Of a stretch of 64,000 bases of DNA, positions 32,444-40,682 are shown piece after piece (the first letter of the stretch is position 1; the number at the start of each line of letters is the position of its first letter). Origin of the DNA: Pythium myriotylum (taxonomy: Eukaryota > Oomycota > Peronosporomycetes > Pythiales > Pythiaceae). The stretch is taken from positions 1,364,001-1,428,000 of the forward strand of contig JALJCQ010000015.1 in the NCBI GenBank assembly GCA_023091665.1, in the 5' to 3' direction. A program made the position numbers and the translations under genes. Under the pieces are notes generated by a model. That model saw only the letters and a list, made by a program, of their open reading frames with translations. It was not told the DNA's origin and made no database searches.

Positions 32444-34498
32444 TTATGGAGAACTCATTTCATCCCAAATGGCTAGTAGCACTCCGTTGTACCCCCAAAT
32501 GAGCGGAAAGTCATAATTTTCCGTCGCTGCACATTTTCGAGAACCGATCACGCTTTTAATGGCTCGATGCATGAGAGCGGGGTGACGTAGGCCCCTCGCA
32601 ATCTCCAGCACATCAGTGCATGTCGAGGAGCTCAGCGAGGAGCTGAGAGCGAGCGATGTTGCATGCCAGCATTTGATACAATCAAGAGCGTTAGCCAGCG
32701 CGAGGAGCTTCATTAGGCGATCTAAACTCAGCAGCTTCAGCTCGATGGCTGCTTGCTGTGGACTCAATGGCATCAATCGCATGAGGAGATTGAGTGTTGC
32801 AGCCTCATGGTCGCTCACGTTGACAATGGTGGATGTGCCTTCCAGGCATGAAGGGATACGTCTGCAATACGGTAGCACATTGACGGACTCGGCAACCATA
32901 CGCTCTCCTGCGGCAAGTTTGAAAATGATTTGGCTGGAAGGTGCGACCACCGGATGTGGCAGTGTCGATGCTGCAACGCTAAGCGACATCCGACGAAGAG
33001 TCGAGTTTGAAGAGGAACTGAGACGGAATGTTGAGCTTTTGTCGAGACACATCACCAACATTGCAATCAGACTGGTTGCAAAATCTGAATCAGAACTTTC
33101 GCGCAGTAGTTCGGTCAGGATGCTTAGAGTAATGTTGGAATCAACTTTCTTCACCCCACCACGGACCACGGTGCTCGACTGCGCTAATAGCAGTAGTGAG
33201 AAAAGGATATTTCGCTGGAGTTTACGATTTGTCGATCGTTGTAAGGACGATGCGATGGAGTGAGCATATTGCTGGCCTTCATGATCGAGCTGAGTTACAA
33301 CCCAACTTAACAACTCTCGACTCGGTCGAGCCTCGTTCTTTCGTGTATTGCCCTCTTGAGCTAAAACGGAGTAGGCGATAATAATGCACCCTTGTTCAAT
33401 AAGAACTCGGATCAAGTCTCGGGGTGAAGAGTGCCTCATAACACTGAGGAAAATTTCGTGGGCTGCTGTTCGAATGACCTCAGACGTGTGGCCGAGTAGC
33501 CAGGAAATGCTAATGAGGGATCCACTTAGACGGAGGAGACCAACCAATTCAGACGACACTATTGCGTCGTTGTGAAGAATAGCGCCGAGAAGAACGACAG
33601 CGTGTTCTTGAAGACGCGCTGCGTAACTTGCATCCTCGCCTGTGAGCTCGATGGCTCCAAGAGTGAGACCCAGTAAAGTCTCCGGTCGCTGAGCCAGGGA
33701 GATTGCTACGTCGACGTAGTGTCGTGCGGCGTGCACAAGCGTATTGAATACAAGAAGACAACGCTCATCTGCGAGGTTTCGTTGGAGGGGTTGCTTAGCG
33801 GCTCGACGTGACCGAAGCTTTTCGAGGAGCCATTCGACTAACTTGTTGAAGATTCGAGATTCACATAGGTAGTCTTGTGCGCACACGCTCAGCAAGGTCG
33901 CGTGGTCAGTACCTGACGTAGGTCGCGGCAATATAGCCGTAATTGCCTGCAACGCCGTGCAGGCGATAGCGTCAACTGGAGACTGTGTCAAGTCGACGAG
34001 GAGATCAACGATTCGCACTTGGTCCTTCTCTGCGATACTCCACTTTCGCAACATGCCGAAAAACACTGATCGCAAAGCGACGAGCAGCTGCAATGCCACT
34101 GTCTCGTTTGAATACCACGTTGTCTGTCCATCAGGATCGTCAAGAGCACGTGCGTGGCAGTCGGCCAGCTTGTCGAGCACAAACTCGCGCCACTCGGATT
34201 GCCAGACTCGCTGCCGGACTGCATGTCGCCAGTCGTCTCCACCGCTGCACTCTCCACCTGGCTCAGCGACCATAGCTGCCAGGATGCTTACGACCGCCCG
34301 CACGACGTCCTCGTCGCTGGAGAAGAGCAGCAGTCCCAAGCGTCGCCACGCCCGAGCGCTCATCTCGGCCAGAGCCGTGGCCGTGCCAGCGCGGCGACTG
34401 GGATCCTGCAGTCGCTTCCAGAGCGCCAGCAGCGCGTGTCGCGCCACTCGCTCGTCGCGGCTCTTCCATCCATCGAGCGCGAAGTCTGCGACGACCAT
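32444..34498 (-). CDS. HEAT/ARM-type helical repeat protein with possible C-terminal BTB-like domain
   Basis: Single exon, 684 aa, rich in Leu/Ala and built of amphipathic helices about 40 residues apart (VVRAVVSILAAMVAEP; ETVALQLLVALRSVFF; IACTALQAITAILPRP; EHAVVLLGAILHNDAI; VIRTAAHEIFLSVMRH), as in ARM/HEAT solenoids. The last 180 residues (QIIFKLAAGERMVAESV ... HEAATLNLLMRLMPLS ... LDRLMKLLALANALDCIKCW) resemble a BTB/POZ fold followed by BACK-like helices, a combination seen in ARM-BTB proteins such as plant ABAP1/ARIA. This second call is weaker. No signal peptide or membrane span. Possibly a scaffold or CUL3 adaptor; function not recognised. Confidence 0.6.
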   Translation of the reverse strand: MVVADFALDGWKSRDERVARHALLALWKRLQDPSRRAGTATALAEMSARAWRRLGLLLFSSDEDVVRAVVSILAAMVAEPGGECSGGDDWRHAVRQRVWQSEWREFVLDKLADCHARALDDPDGQTTWYSNETVALQLLVALRSVFFGMLRKWSIAEKDQVRIVDLLVDLTQSPVDAIACTALQAITAILPRPTSGTDHATLLSVCAQDYLCESRIFNKLVEWLLEKLRSRRAAKQPLQRNLADERCLLVFNTLVHAARHYVDVAISLAQRPETLLGLTLGAIELTGEDASYAARLQEHAVVLLGAILHNDAIVSSELVGLLRLSGSLISISWLLGHTSEVIRTAAHEIFLSVMRHSSPRDLIRVLIEQGCIIIAYSVLAQEGNTRKNEARPSRELLSWVVTQLDHEGQQYAHSIASSLQRSTNRKLQRNILFSLLLLAQSSTVVRGGVKKVDSNITLSILTELLRESSDSDFATSLIAMLVMCLDKSSTFRLSSSSNSTLRRMSLSVAASTLPHPVVAPSSQIIFKLAAGERMVAESVNVLPYCRRIPSCLEGTSTIVNVSDHEAATLNLLMRLMPLSPQQAAIELKLLSLDRLMKLLALANALDCIKCWHATSLALSSSLSSSTCTDVLEIARGLRHPALMHRAIKSVIGSRKCAATENYDFPLIWGYNGVLLAIWDEMSSP

Positions 34499-35122
34499 GG
34501 TCGAGGGTATTTTGGACGGTTGGCTTCAGATGGCTCCACCCAGGTTAAGCGCAACATGCGCGCAACATTGCAGAGGACTCGACAGCCTGATTATGCACAA
34601 CTAGACGAAATCTGATTGGTCCGAAAACGGTGGCTGAGACCTCGGCGCGAGAGACGGGCCCGCTGCGCCTGTCGTCCGGGAGATCGGTTGTATCAGTTGC
34701 TGGAGGTCGGCCACGTTGCGCTCCCCGGGGCTCTCTGCGCGTGGCTCTCTGCGCGTGCGCGCCGCGCCGCCCACACGCTTGTGGCCCGCGCGCCTCTCAT
34801 CCTGTGGCTACGACCGAGTCGTCTGTCGTCCGACCTGCTCAAGGTCTATCGAAATTTTGACGCCAGCTGGGGTGCTCGTCATGAGCGCTCTGTTGGTGGG
34901 TGCGACTTGACCCTGCGACAAGTCATAAAACGATGAAAATGATACGGTTCGATTTGTCACATACTATAGAAGCAATCTCGAGAAGAAACTGTCATAACCA
35001 ATATGTCGCTCCTCTCCCCTGGGGTGAGAATTGGCACCCCGAGGGCACTATTCCCATCGCTTGGTCGAGCCAAATCGTTCCTCACCGTCTCTCTCCCCCC
35101 GACGCGAGGGACCCGCCCCAGT
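34499..35122. other. Intergenic between helical-repeat gene and START-like gene G
   Basis: 624 bp between divergent genes. The frame of gene G remains open for 120 nt upstream of its chosen ATG. No RNA gene or repeat recognised; the 34640-34800 part is very G/C-rich. Confidence 0.4.
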
Positions 35123-36523
35123 ATGGACCTGGACGCCATGGACGCATTCCTGCTGAGCGACTCGCTGCCCGCGCCCGCGTTCCCGCCGTCGCCGTCGCCG
35201 CGGCCGCAGAACATCGGCGTCTCGCCGCACGCGCCCTCGCCCTCGCAGCTCCCGCTCGCCTCCTTCCCCAACTCGTTCTCGCCCACGGACGCGCTCCTCA
35301 ACATGGCCTCGGCCTACCGCTCGTCCACCGACGACACGGACACGTCGTTCCGCGACAGCGACTCGGCGCTCGTCGTTCGGAAGCGCACGATCACGCTGGA
35401 CGAAGTCGAGCGCGACGTGCTCCAAAACCACGCCCACCTGAGCGCGGACGCCAAGAAAAAGATGGTCAAGGCCGAGTTCAAGCGGCTCAAACACTGCGAG
35501 ACCGTGCGCCAGTCGCGCGCGCGCAAGAAGAACGAGCGGAAAGACCTCAAGACGGTCAGCGCCGAGCTCGAGGAAGAGCTGAGCGCTAGCCTCACGGAGT
35601 ACCGCCGTCGCCACGAGCACGATTGGAACCACTTCAACGAAGACTCGTGGTGGGACGTGACCTTCAAGAGGTTCGTTCACTCCATCTACGAAGTGCGCAG
35701 TCTCCGAAAAGAGACAAACGATCTGCGAGACCGATTGCTCTACTTTGACACAGTCGGTGAGCAGCTCGAACGCCTGCAGCACGATTTCGCGGTTTCCCGG
35801 GATCTACTCACAACGCGACCGTCCATCGGCACAATCCACTTCAAACCGCTCTCTGCGGACGAAGCGCGCGAGATCATGCTCGACTCACACGAGCAAGCCG
35901 TGTCTTTCTTTCGGAGCATGACGTGGAACCCCAACTCACCACCTCAAGATCAGACCAACGGATGGACGCAGCACCAGCGTATCCAGCCCGACGGACGTGT
36001 CCAGTTCAACTTCACCAAGCGCATTACCACTATCAATGCCGATGACCTCGTGCAGAAAAGTTGGGAAATGTACTGCGACCTGAATCTCTACAAAGGCATT
36101 TACGCTAACGTTCAACGCCTCGAGATCCTCCAACGAATCAACGAAGATACCCTCCTTATCCGCCGCGATCTCCAAGATAGCAGCTCATCACCAATATTCC
36201 GCACGATCTATTTGCTTTTCCGGATTCGCCTCGACAACGGCTACGTAATTTGCTTTCGTTCCCACAACCCGCCCGTGTTCGTGGACGACGACGACGACCC
36301 GAACGTTCAGTGGATGGACATGTTCTACTGGCTGATGGTCCTTGACCCGCCTGCGCCACCGGCGGGTGTGCCTCCTACTTTCGGCTGTGATGTGAGCTTC
36401 GGCGGCAATCTTCTGAATGCAAGGAGCTCACAGCATGCAACTCGATGGAAGTACCAGATTGCGATGGCTCTACTGAGATGGGAGAGCAATGCGGTCGCAC
36501 CGCTCTTCGCAATGCTCGGCTAA
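35123..36523 (+). CDS. START-like family protein G with recognisable bZIP domain
   Basis: Single exon, 466 aa, no family introns. Start at MDLDAMDAFLLSDSLP; 40 in-frame upstream residues begin at another ATG (35003) but are unlike the family. Residues 15-65 are Pro/Ser-rich. The basic region RLKHCETVRQSRARKKNERK is the most bZIP-like of the seven paralogues: it keeps SRxRK, but the invariant Asn eight residues before that Arg is His. The coil LKTVSAELEEELSASL follows, and a second coil lies near residue 200. START-like part: VQFNFTKRITTINADDLVQKSW, RINEDTLLIRRDLQDS, CFRSHNPP, MFYWLMVLD, RWESNAVAPLF. A nuclear, ligand-responsive regulator is plausible; not shown. Confidence 0.8.
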   Translation: MDLDAMDAFLLSDSLPAPAFPPSPSPRPQNIGVSPHAPSPSQLPLASFPNSFSPTDALLNMASAYRSSTDDTDTSFRDSDSALVVRKRTITLDEVERDVLQNHAHLSADAKKKMVKAEFKRLKHCETVRQSRARKKNERKDLKTVSAELEEELSASLTEYRRRHEHDWNHFNEDSWWDVTFKRFVHSIYEVRSLRKETNDLRDRLLYFDTVGEQLERLQHDFAVSRDLLTTRPSIGTIHFKPLSADEAREIMLDSHEQAVSFFRSMTWNPNSPPQDQTNGWTQHQRIQPDGRVQFNFTKRITTINADDLVQKSWEMYCDLNLYKGIYANVQRLEILQRINEDTLLIRRDLQDSSSSPIFRTIYLLFRIRLDNGYVICFRSHNPPVFVDDDDDPNVQWMDMFYWLMVLDPPAPPAGVPPTFGCDVSFGGNLLNARSSQHATRWKYQIAMALLRWESNAVAPLFAMLG

Positions 36524-36907
36524 CAGGGTCTACGATACGGAGTTTAGGAGCGGGATGGTCCCCGTTACTTTATATATTGAGCCAGAGAATCGGCGAAGCC
36601 TCGCAGGACGACCGAATGCTCTATGGCCGCAATCGGGTGGGTTCGGCTCGATTTGTGTTGGTTTCAGGATTCAGTACAATAGCGGAGTGGGTGTGAAAGA
36701 GGGGAGTAAAGTTGATATATATGGCAGACATATGGCCTCTACTCTCATTTTGTATGTTCAGAAGAAAGATACTTCCTCGATCCAGACTATGCGTCGAAAG
36801 GTCAGGTGTTCAGTTCTGTAGCAACGCTCGCGTCTCGTGCTTGCATTGATGTCTCCAAGTCAACCCATTCTCCAATTCTCGTTCTCGAAGCTTAAAGTTT
36901 AACAACA
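36524..36907. other. Intergenic, no feature seen
   Basis: 384 bp between gene G and the secreted-protein gene on the same strand. It should carry the 3' end of one and the promoter of the other. No recognisable gene. Confidence 0.4.
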
Positions 36908-37914
36908 ATGCTGCACCGCAGATCCACCAAGGCATTTGTTGCCGTATTAGTTCTGGTCGCACATCTGGAAATTACCAACACCCAAGTTATCGGTATGCGA
37001 CCACCAGACAGGTCGCTCGCGAAGAGTATGAAGCTCGAACACAATGTACATGAAAATCAGAGCAAGCCACATCGCCGATTTCGTGGTGGTCGAGTTCATC
37101 ATCCGATGTTTGAAGGAAGTGGATGCCCAATCGACTCGGTCTTGTTAGTGAATTCGAGCGACGAGACGACCGTGTCGCTGTCGGCGCTCTTTTCAGAGTT
37201 CCATGTGGAGACAACTCGCGAGACGTTGCGTGATCATCGAACATGCGTAATTACTGTCGCTTTGGAGCCGGAAGAGGTGTGACACAGTGTATTGGAACCT
37301 GCTTTTTGTGTGTTTTGACCACGCCGTTGCGATAGAATATGTCAATCGGAGTCGCCCACGTCGATTTGCGGGGATACGCATACGTTCCAGTTCCAACTAG
37401 AACCACGAGCGTCTCCGATTTGCCGGCTGTTAGAGACTCGAGGGGTCAACAGGCGGCGCACGCAAGTCTCAAAGCTTCATATCACATCACTGGTGCGCAT
37501 CGCGAGAGAATCGCCGACGCGACTTATGCCGCCGGGTTCGACGACAGCTTCTACGAGAGCATGGACGTGAACCCCATTGCGTGGACGCCATGCAAAGAGG
37601 CTCAGCGACCTTGCGGCCACGCTCGTGCCTACGAGTTTCGGATTTTCGCGACAATCACCGCCGCCAAAGCTAACGCAACCGACGAGGACGTCGCAATCGC
37701 AGTTGACAGCAGCGACGCGACGATGGAGAAGGGCCTCTACTATCAACTCACCGCGAGGCCTTGCACCGAGGTACCGGCCTCGGCATCCACACCGCCACTG
37801 AGAGCGACCCCGCAGGACCCACCACAAGGCGCCGGGTCGCATGGCGGCGTGGAAGCAGTTGCCGGCGATGTCTCCTCAGGAGCTCAGGTGTACCCATTTC
37901 CTAGTACCCTCTGA
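36908..37914 (+). CDS. Secreted DUF4360-type protein
   Basis: Exons 36908-37276 and 37336-37914; 59-nt intron, phase 0; 315 aa. The N-terminus is a clear signal peptide (MLHRRSTKAFVAVLVLVAHLEI). The mature protein follows the DUF4360 pattern known from fungal and bacterial secreted proteins: GCPIDSVLLVNSSDETTVSLSAL, FSEFHVET, RTCVITVAL, then after the intron VAHVDLRGYAYVP, SLKASYHITG, AWTPCKEAQRPCG and a final YYQLTARPC. Six Cys fit disulphide pairs at the domain ends. A Pro/Gly/Ser-rich tail of about 45 residues follows the domain. The family has no known function. The exon join is supported because the two halves complete one domain. Confidence 0.75.
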
Positions 37915-38020
37915 TTCGTTGAAAACTTGGAAAGCAATAGAATTTGGCCAATGGAGAATGCGGGAGATGCCGTGACTGCACTCGACGGTCCATCATTGTT
38001 CCCGACTTCCTCCCGTGACC

Positions 38021-39116
38021 ATGGCGATGGTAGGTCGCTGCGCTCGCTTCTCTCCTCTGGCGCTCGCCCCACTCACGCGATGCCCCATAGAAAATCTTCC
38101 GCCGTTTCCCCTCGCAGCACGGCGACTTCATCCACGACATGAGCTTCGACTTCTACGGCACGAGGCTCGCGACGTGCTCCTCGGATCGCAAGATCAAGAT
38201 CTGGGAGCAAGTCGGCGGCGACTGGAAGCTCCAGTACGAGTGGAACGCCCACCAGGCGAGCGTCTGGAAGATCGCGTGGGCTCACCCGGAGTTTGGCCAG
38301 ATCCTCGCGTCCTGCTCCTTCGACCGGACGGTCTGCATCTGGGAGGACCAGGGCGCGCCACTCCTCGGCAGCGCCAGCAGCAGCCGAGAGAACTGGCGCA
38401 GTCAGGCGCAGCTCGTGGACTCGCGCGAGTCGGTCCACGACGTCAAGTTCGCGCCGCGGCACCTCGGGCTTCGTCTGGTGAGCGCTGAGGTAGAATCCTT
38501 CCTCCGTCTCGCATCTTGCTGATTTGGAGTTGGTGGACAGGCGACAGCGTCGGAGGACGGCTTCGTGCGCATGTACGAGGCGATTGACGTGATGAACTTG
38601 GCGCACTGGCCGCTTCAGGAGGAGTTCCTTGCCGACAAGGACGGCGTGACGTGCATCTCGTGGAACCAATCGCGCTTCGACGCGCCCATGATCGTCGCAG
38701 GCGGCAACAGCAACGTGGTCAAGGTATGGGGCTACAACAACAACTATCGCCGGTGGCAGGTCGTGGCCGAGTTGCAGGGTCATGAGGACGCCATCCATGA
38801 CGTCTGCTGGGCTCCCAACATGGGTCGCTCCTATCACCTCGTCGCGACCGCTAGCAAGGACAGGACTGTGCGGATCTGGAAGCTCAAGATGCAAGACACG
38901 CTGCAGTGCGATGTCGAAGAGGTGGCGCTCAAGCACCACCACGACTCGGAGGTGTGGCGTGTCGAATGGAACATCACGGGCACGATGCTGGCATCGAGCG
39001 GCGATGACGGCACGGTGAGGCTCTGGAAGAGCGACCATGAAGGAAACTGGGTCTGTCTTAACACGATCTGCGGGGATCTCGGAGTGCTCTCTCCGAGCGA
39101 GTTCAAAGGATTGTAA
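38021..39116 (+). CDS. SEH1: Nucleoporin SEH1 (WD40 repeat protein)
   Basis: Exons 38021-38029, 38091-38477, 38541-39116; 323 aa, introns phase 0. The first coding exon is only nine bases (Met-Ala-Met before GTAGGT), inferred from the splice sites; the second starts KIFRRFPSQHGDFIHDMSFD. WD repeats are obvious: YGTRLATCSSDRKIKIWE, GQILASCSFDRTVCIWED, LRLATASEDGFVRMYEA, HLVATASKDRTVRIWK, TMLASSGDDGTVRLWKS. The phrase RLATASEDGFVRMYEAIDVMNLAHW is diagnostic of SEH1, which serves both the Y-complex of the nuclear pore and the GATOR2/SEACAT complex. Length is as expected. Its stop lies 32 bp from the stop of convergent EFHB. Confidence 0.88.
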
Positions 39117-39148
39117 TCGAAATAGGTACTGAGTTTCATTGATGATCT

Positions 39149-40543
39149 TTACAGCCGCTCCAGTCGCGCTCGCCATGACTCGAGCGCAGACTGTCCCGAC
39201 TCCTCCGCTTCCAGGTATTCGTTTAGCGCGTCGCGGAACTCGGCGATACTCACCCAGCCATTGGGTGTGTATTTGCCGCTAGTGGCTGCGTCCTTCCACA
39301 TAAGCGCAAAGTGATCCTCCGGTAACTGGTAGCCGATCTGCTGGAACAGCGCGCGAACGAATTGGCGGTCGCGTGGCTGAGAGAACTCATCATCGCGGAT
39401 TCCGCTCGTCGCAAACTCCTCCGGATATAGCAGCTCTTTGCTGCTCGAGTCGTCTCCGTAGTTCTGCGCATCCGCGATCGATCTACGTGCCGGTAGAGGA
39501 ATGTCGCTTCGCACGCTTGGAACTCCGAAGCTGCGCGTCTCGGCACTCGTGTTTTTCCAGCCGTAGTTTACCGCACGCCCCAAGTCACGATCCGGTTGCT
39601 GCTCCTCTTCGCTGTAACGTCCCTGGATGCACTCACGGGCCGACTCGTGCTCTTTAGTCGGTTTAAAGCCAAAGACATGGTCGGGAGGCAACTGCGTCGC
39701 ACAGGCCCCGAGATGGCGAGGCCGGCCGAGGTGGTCGAACATGCTGCGCATGTCCTCGACTTGCTTCGCGGTAACCACGGGTCTCGTAACTGACTCGTCC
39801 ATCTCAGGATTCAAGCAATTGGCTGCCCCAACGCCGTCGGATCCCGGTGCAATGCTTTTATTGCCGAAGCGATACTTGGTTGGGTCGATCTTGGTGGCAT
39901 CCCATGCGTACTGACGATTCTTCTGTTCGCCTGGCGCTAGAGACCCATGAGAGCGCTTGTACAAGTCTTCGTCCTGTTTGTTGTTGAGCACCGTCGACGG
40001 ATAGAGTAGTTCTTTGGCCGACTCCCCAAATGTGCCACTGATCCCGAACACAAATTCCGGCCTCTGCATCTGCGGCGGAAGCACATGGCCTCGCGAGTAC
40101 GACTTGCCGAGCGGCTCGCGTTTATGGCTCGCGTAGTTGGACTCGAGACGCTGCTGGTTGAAGCGCTGGAAGTCGGTCATCGCCGCGGAGTTTGTGATCA
40201 CGTCTCCAACATGTTGCGAGCTTGTCGTGGTCACGCCGAACTTGGTGAGCGGGTCGACATTCTTGAGATCGTTGATGAGCCCCGGGTGTGCGATGCGCGA
40301 GCCCGGCTCGGCGAAGTACGACTTGCGGAAACGACGCACTTCCTCGGGCGTCGCTGGCCGCGTCTCGAATGTCAGACACGCGGCTGCGTTCTCGGCGTCG
40401 CGGCCGTCGACGACCTTCCCTGCGATCTGCAATCTCACTGCGTGAGCCATTGCAAGGATTCCGCGTGACAACGCGTGACTCACCCGCGGCGGCGTGCTTG
40501 ATCGGCTCATAGCTGCGTCAGTCTGTCTGCAAAACGCAGGCAT
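39149..40543 (-). CDS. EFHB: EFHB / CFAP21 axonemal protein
   Basis: Single exon, 464 aa. Matches the EF-hand domain-containing family member B pattern: repeated short blocks with TFETRPATPEEVRRFRKSYFAEPG, LTKFGVTTTSSQHVGDVI, KEPLGKSYSRGHVLP, FVFGISGTFGESAKELLYP and KYRFGNKSIAPGSDGVG, then a C-terminal EF-hand-like region (RALFQQIGYQLPEDHFALMWKD ... GWVSIAEFRDALNEYL) whose loop looks incomplete. EFHB (CFAP21) is a microtubule inner protein of ciliary doublets, so the organism builds a motile flagellum. An in-frame Met lies 11 residues in. Divergent from PIBF1/CEP90 with 139 bp between ATGs, consistent with shared control of flagellar genes. Confidence 0.8.
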   Translation of the reverse strand: MPAFCRQTDAAMSRSSTPPRVSHALSRGILAMAHAVRLQIAGKVVDGRDAENAAACLTFETRPATPEEVRRFRKSYFAEPGSRIAHPGLINDLKNVDPLTKFGVTTTSSQHVGDVITNSAAMTDFQRFNQQRLESNYASHKREPLGKSYSRGHVLPPQMQRPEFVFGISGTFGESAKELLYPSTVLNNKQDEDLYKRSHGSLAPGEQKNRQYAWDATKIDPTKYRFGNKSIAPGSDGVGAANCLNPEMDESVTRPVVTAKQVEDMRSMFDHLGRPRHLGACATQLPPDHVFGFKPTKEHESARECIQGRYSEEEQQPDRDLGRAVNYGWKNTSAETRSFGVPSVRSDIPLPARRSIADAQNYGDDSSSKELLYPEEFATSGIRDDEFSQPRDRQFVRALFQQIGYQLPEDHFALMWKDAATSGKYTPNGWVSIAEFRDALNEYLEAEESGQSALESWRARLERL

Positions 40544-40682
40544 GGTGTCGCTTCATGATCGGCATCTGACCTGGTCAAAATTAGCGCCATGGGCGATCTC
40601 CCGAACTAGAGTGGCACACAAGAGTCGAGGCGCACGGCCGTTCGCAGAAAGATCGAAGAGGTGGTATCAATCGAAGGAGCGA
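40544..40682. promoter_or_regulatory. Bidirectional promoter of EFHB and PIBF1/CEP90
   Basis: 139 bp separate the ATGs of two divergent genes that both encode ciliary proteins. No RFX X-box-like pair of half-sites is visible to me, so regulation is inferred from arrangement only. Confidence 0.5.

Noticed and set aside
34900..35589. 229-codon frame overlapping START-like gene G
   Set aside because: It is out of frame with the conserved G product and is an Arg/Ala/Pro-rich shadow.
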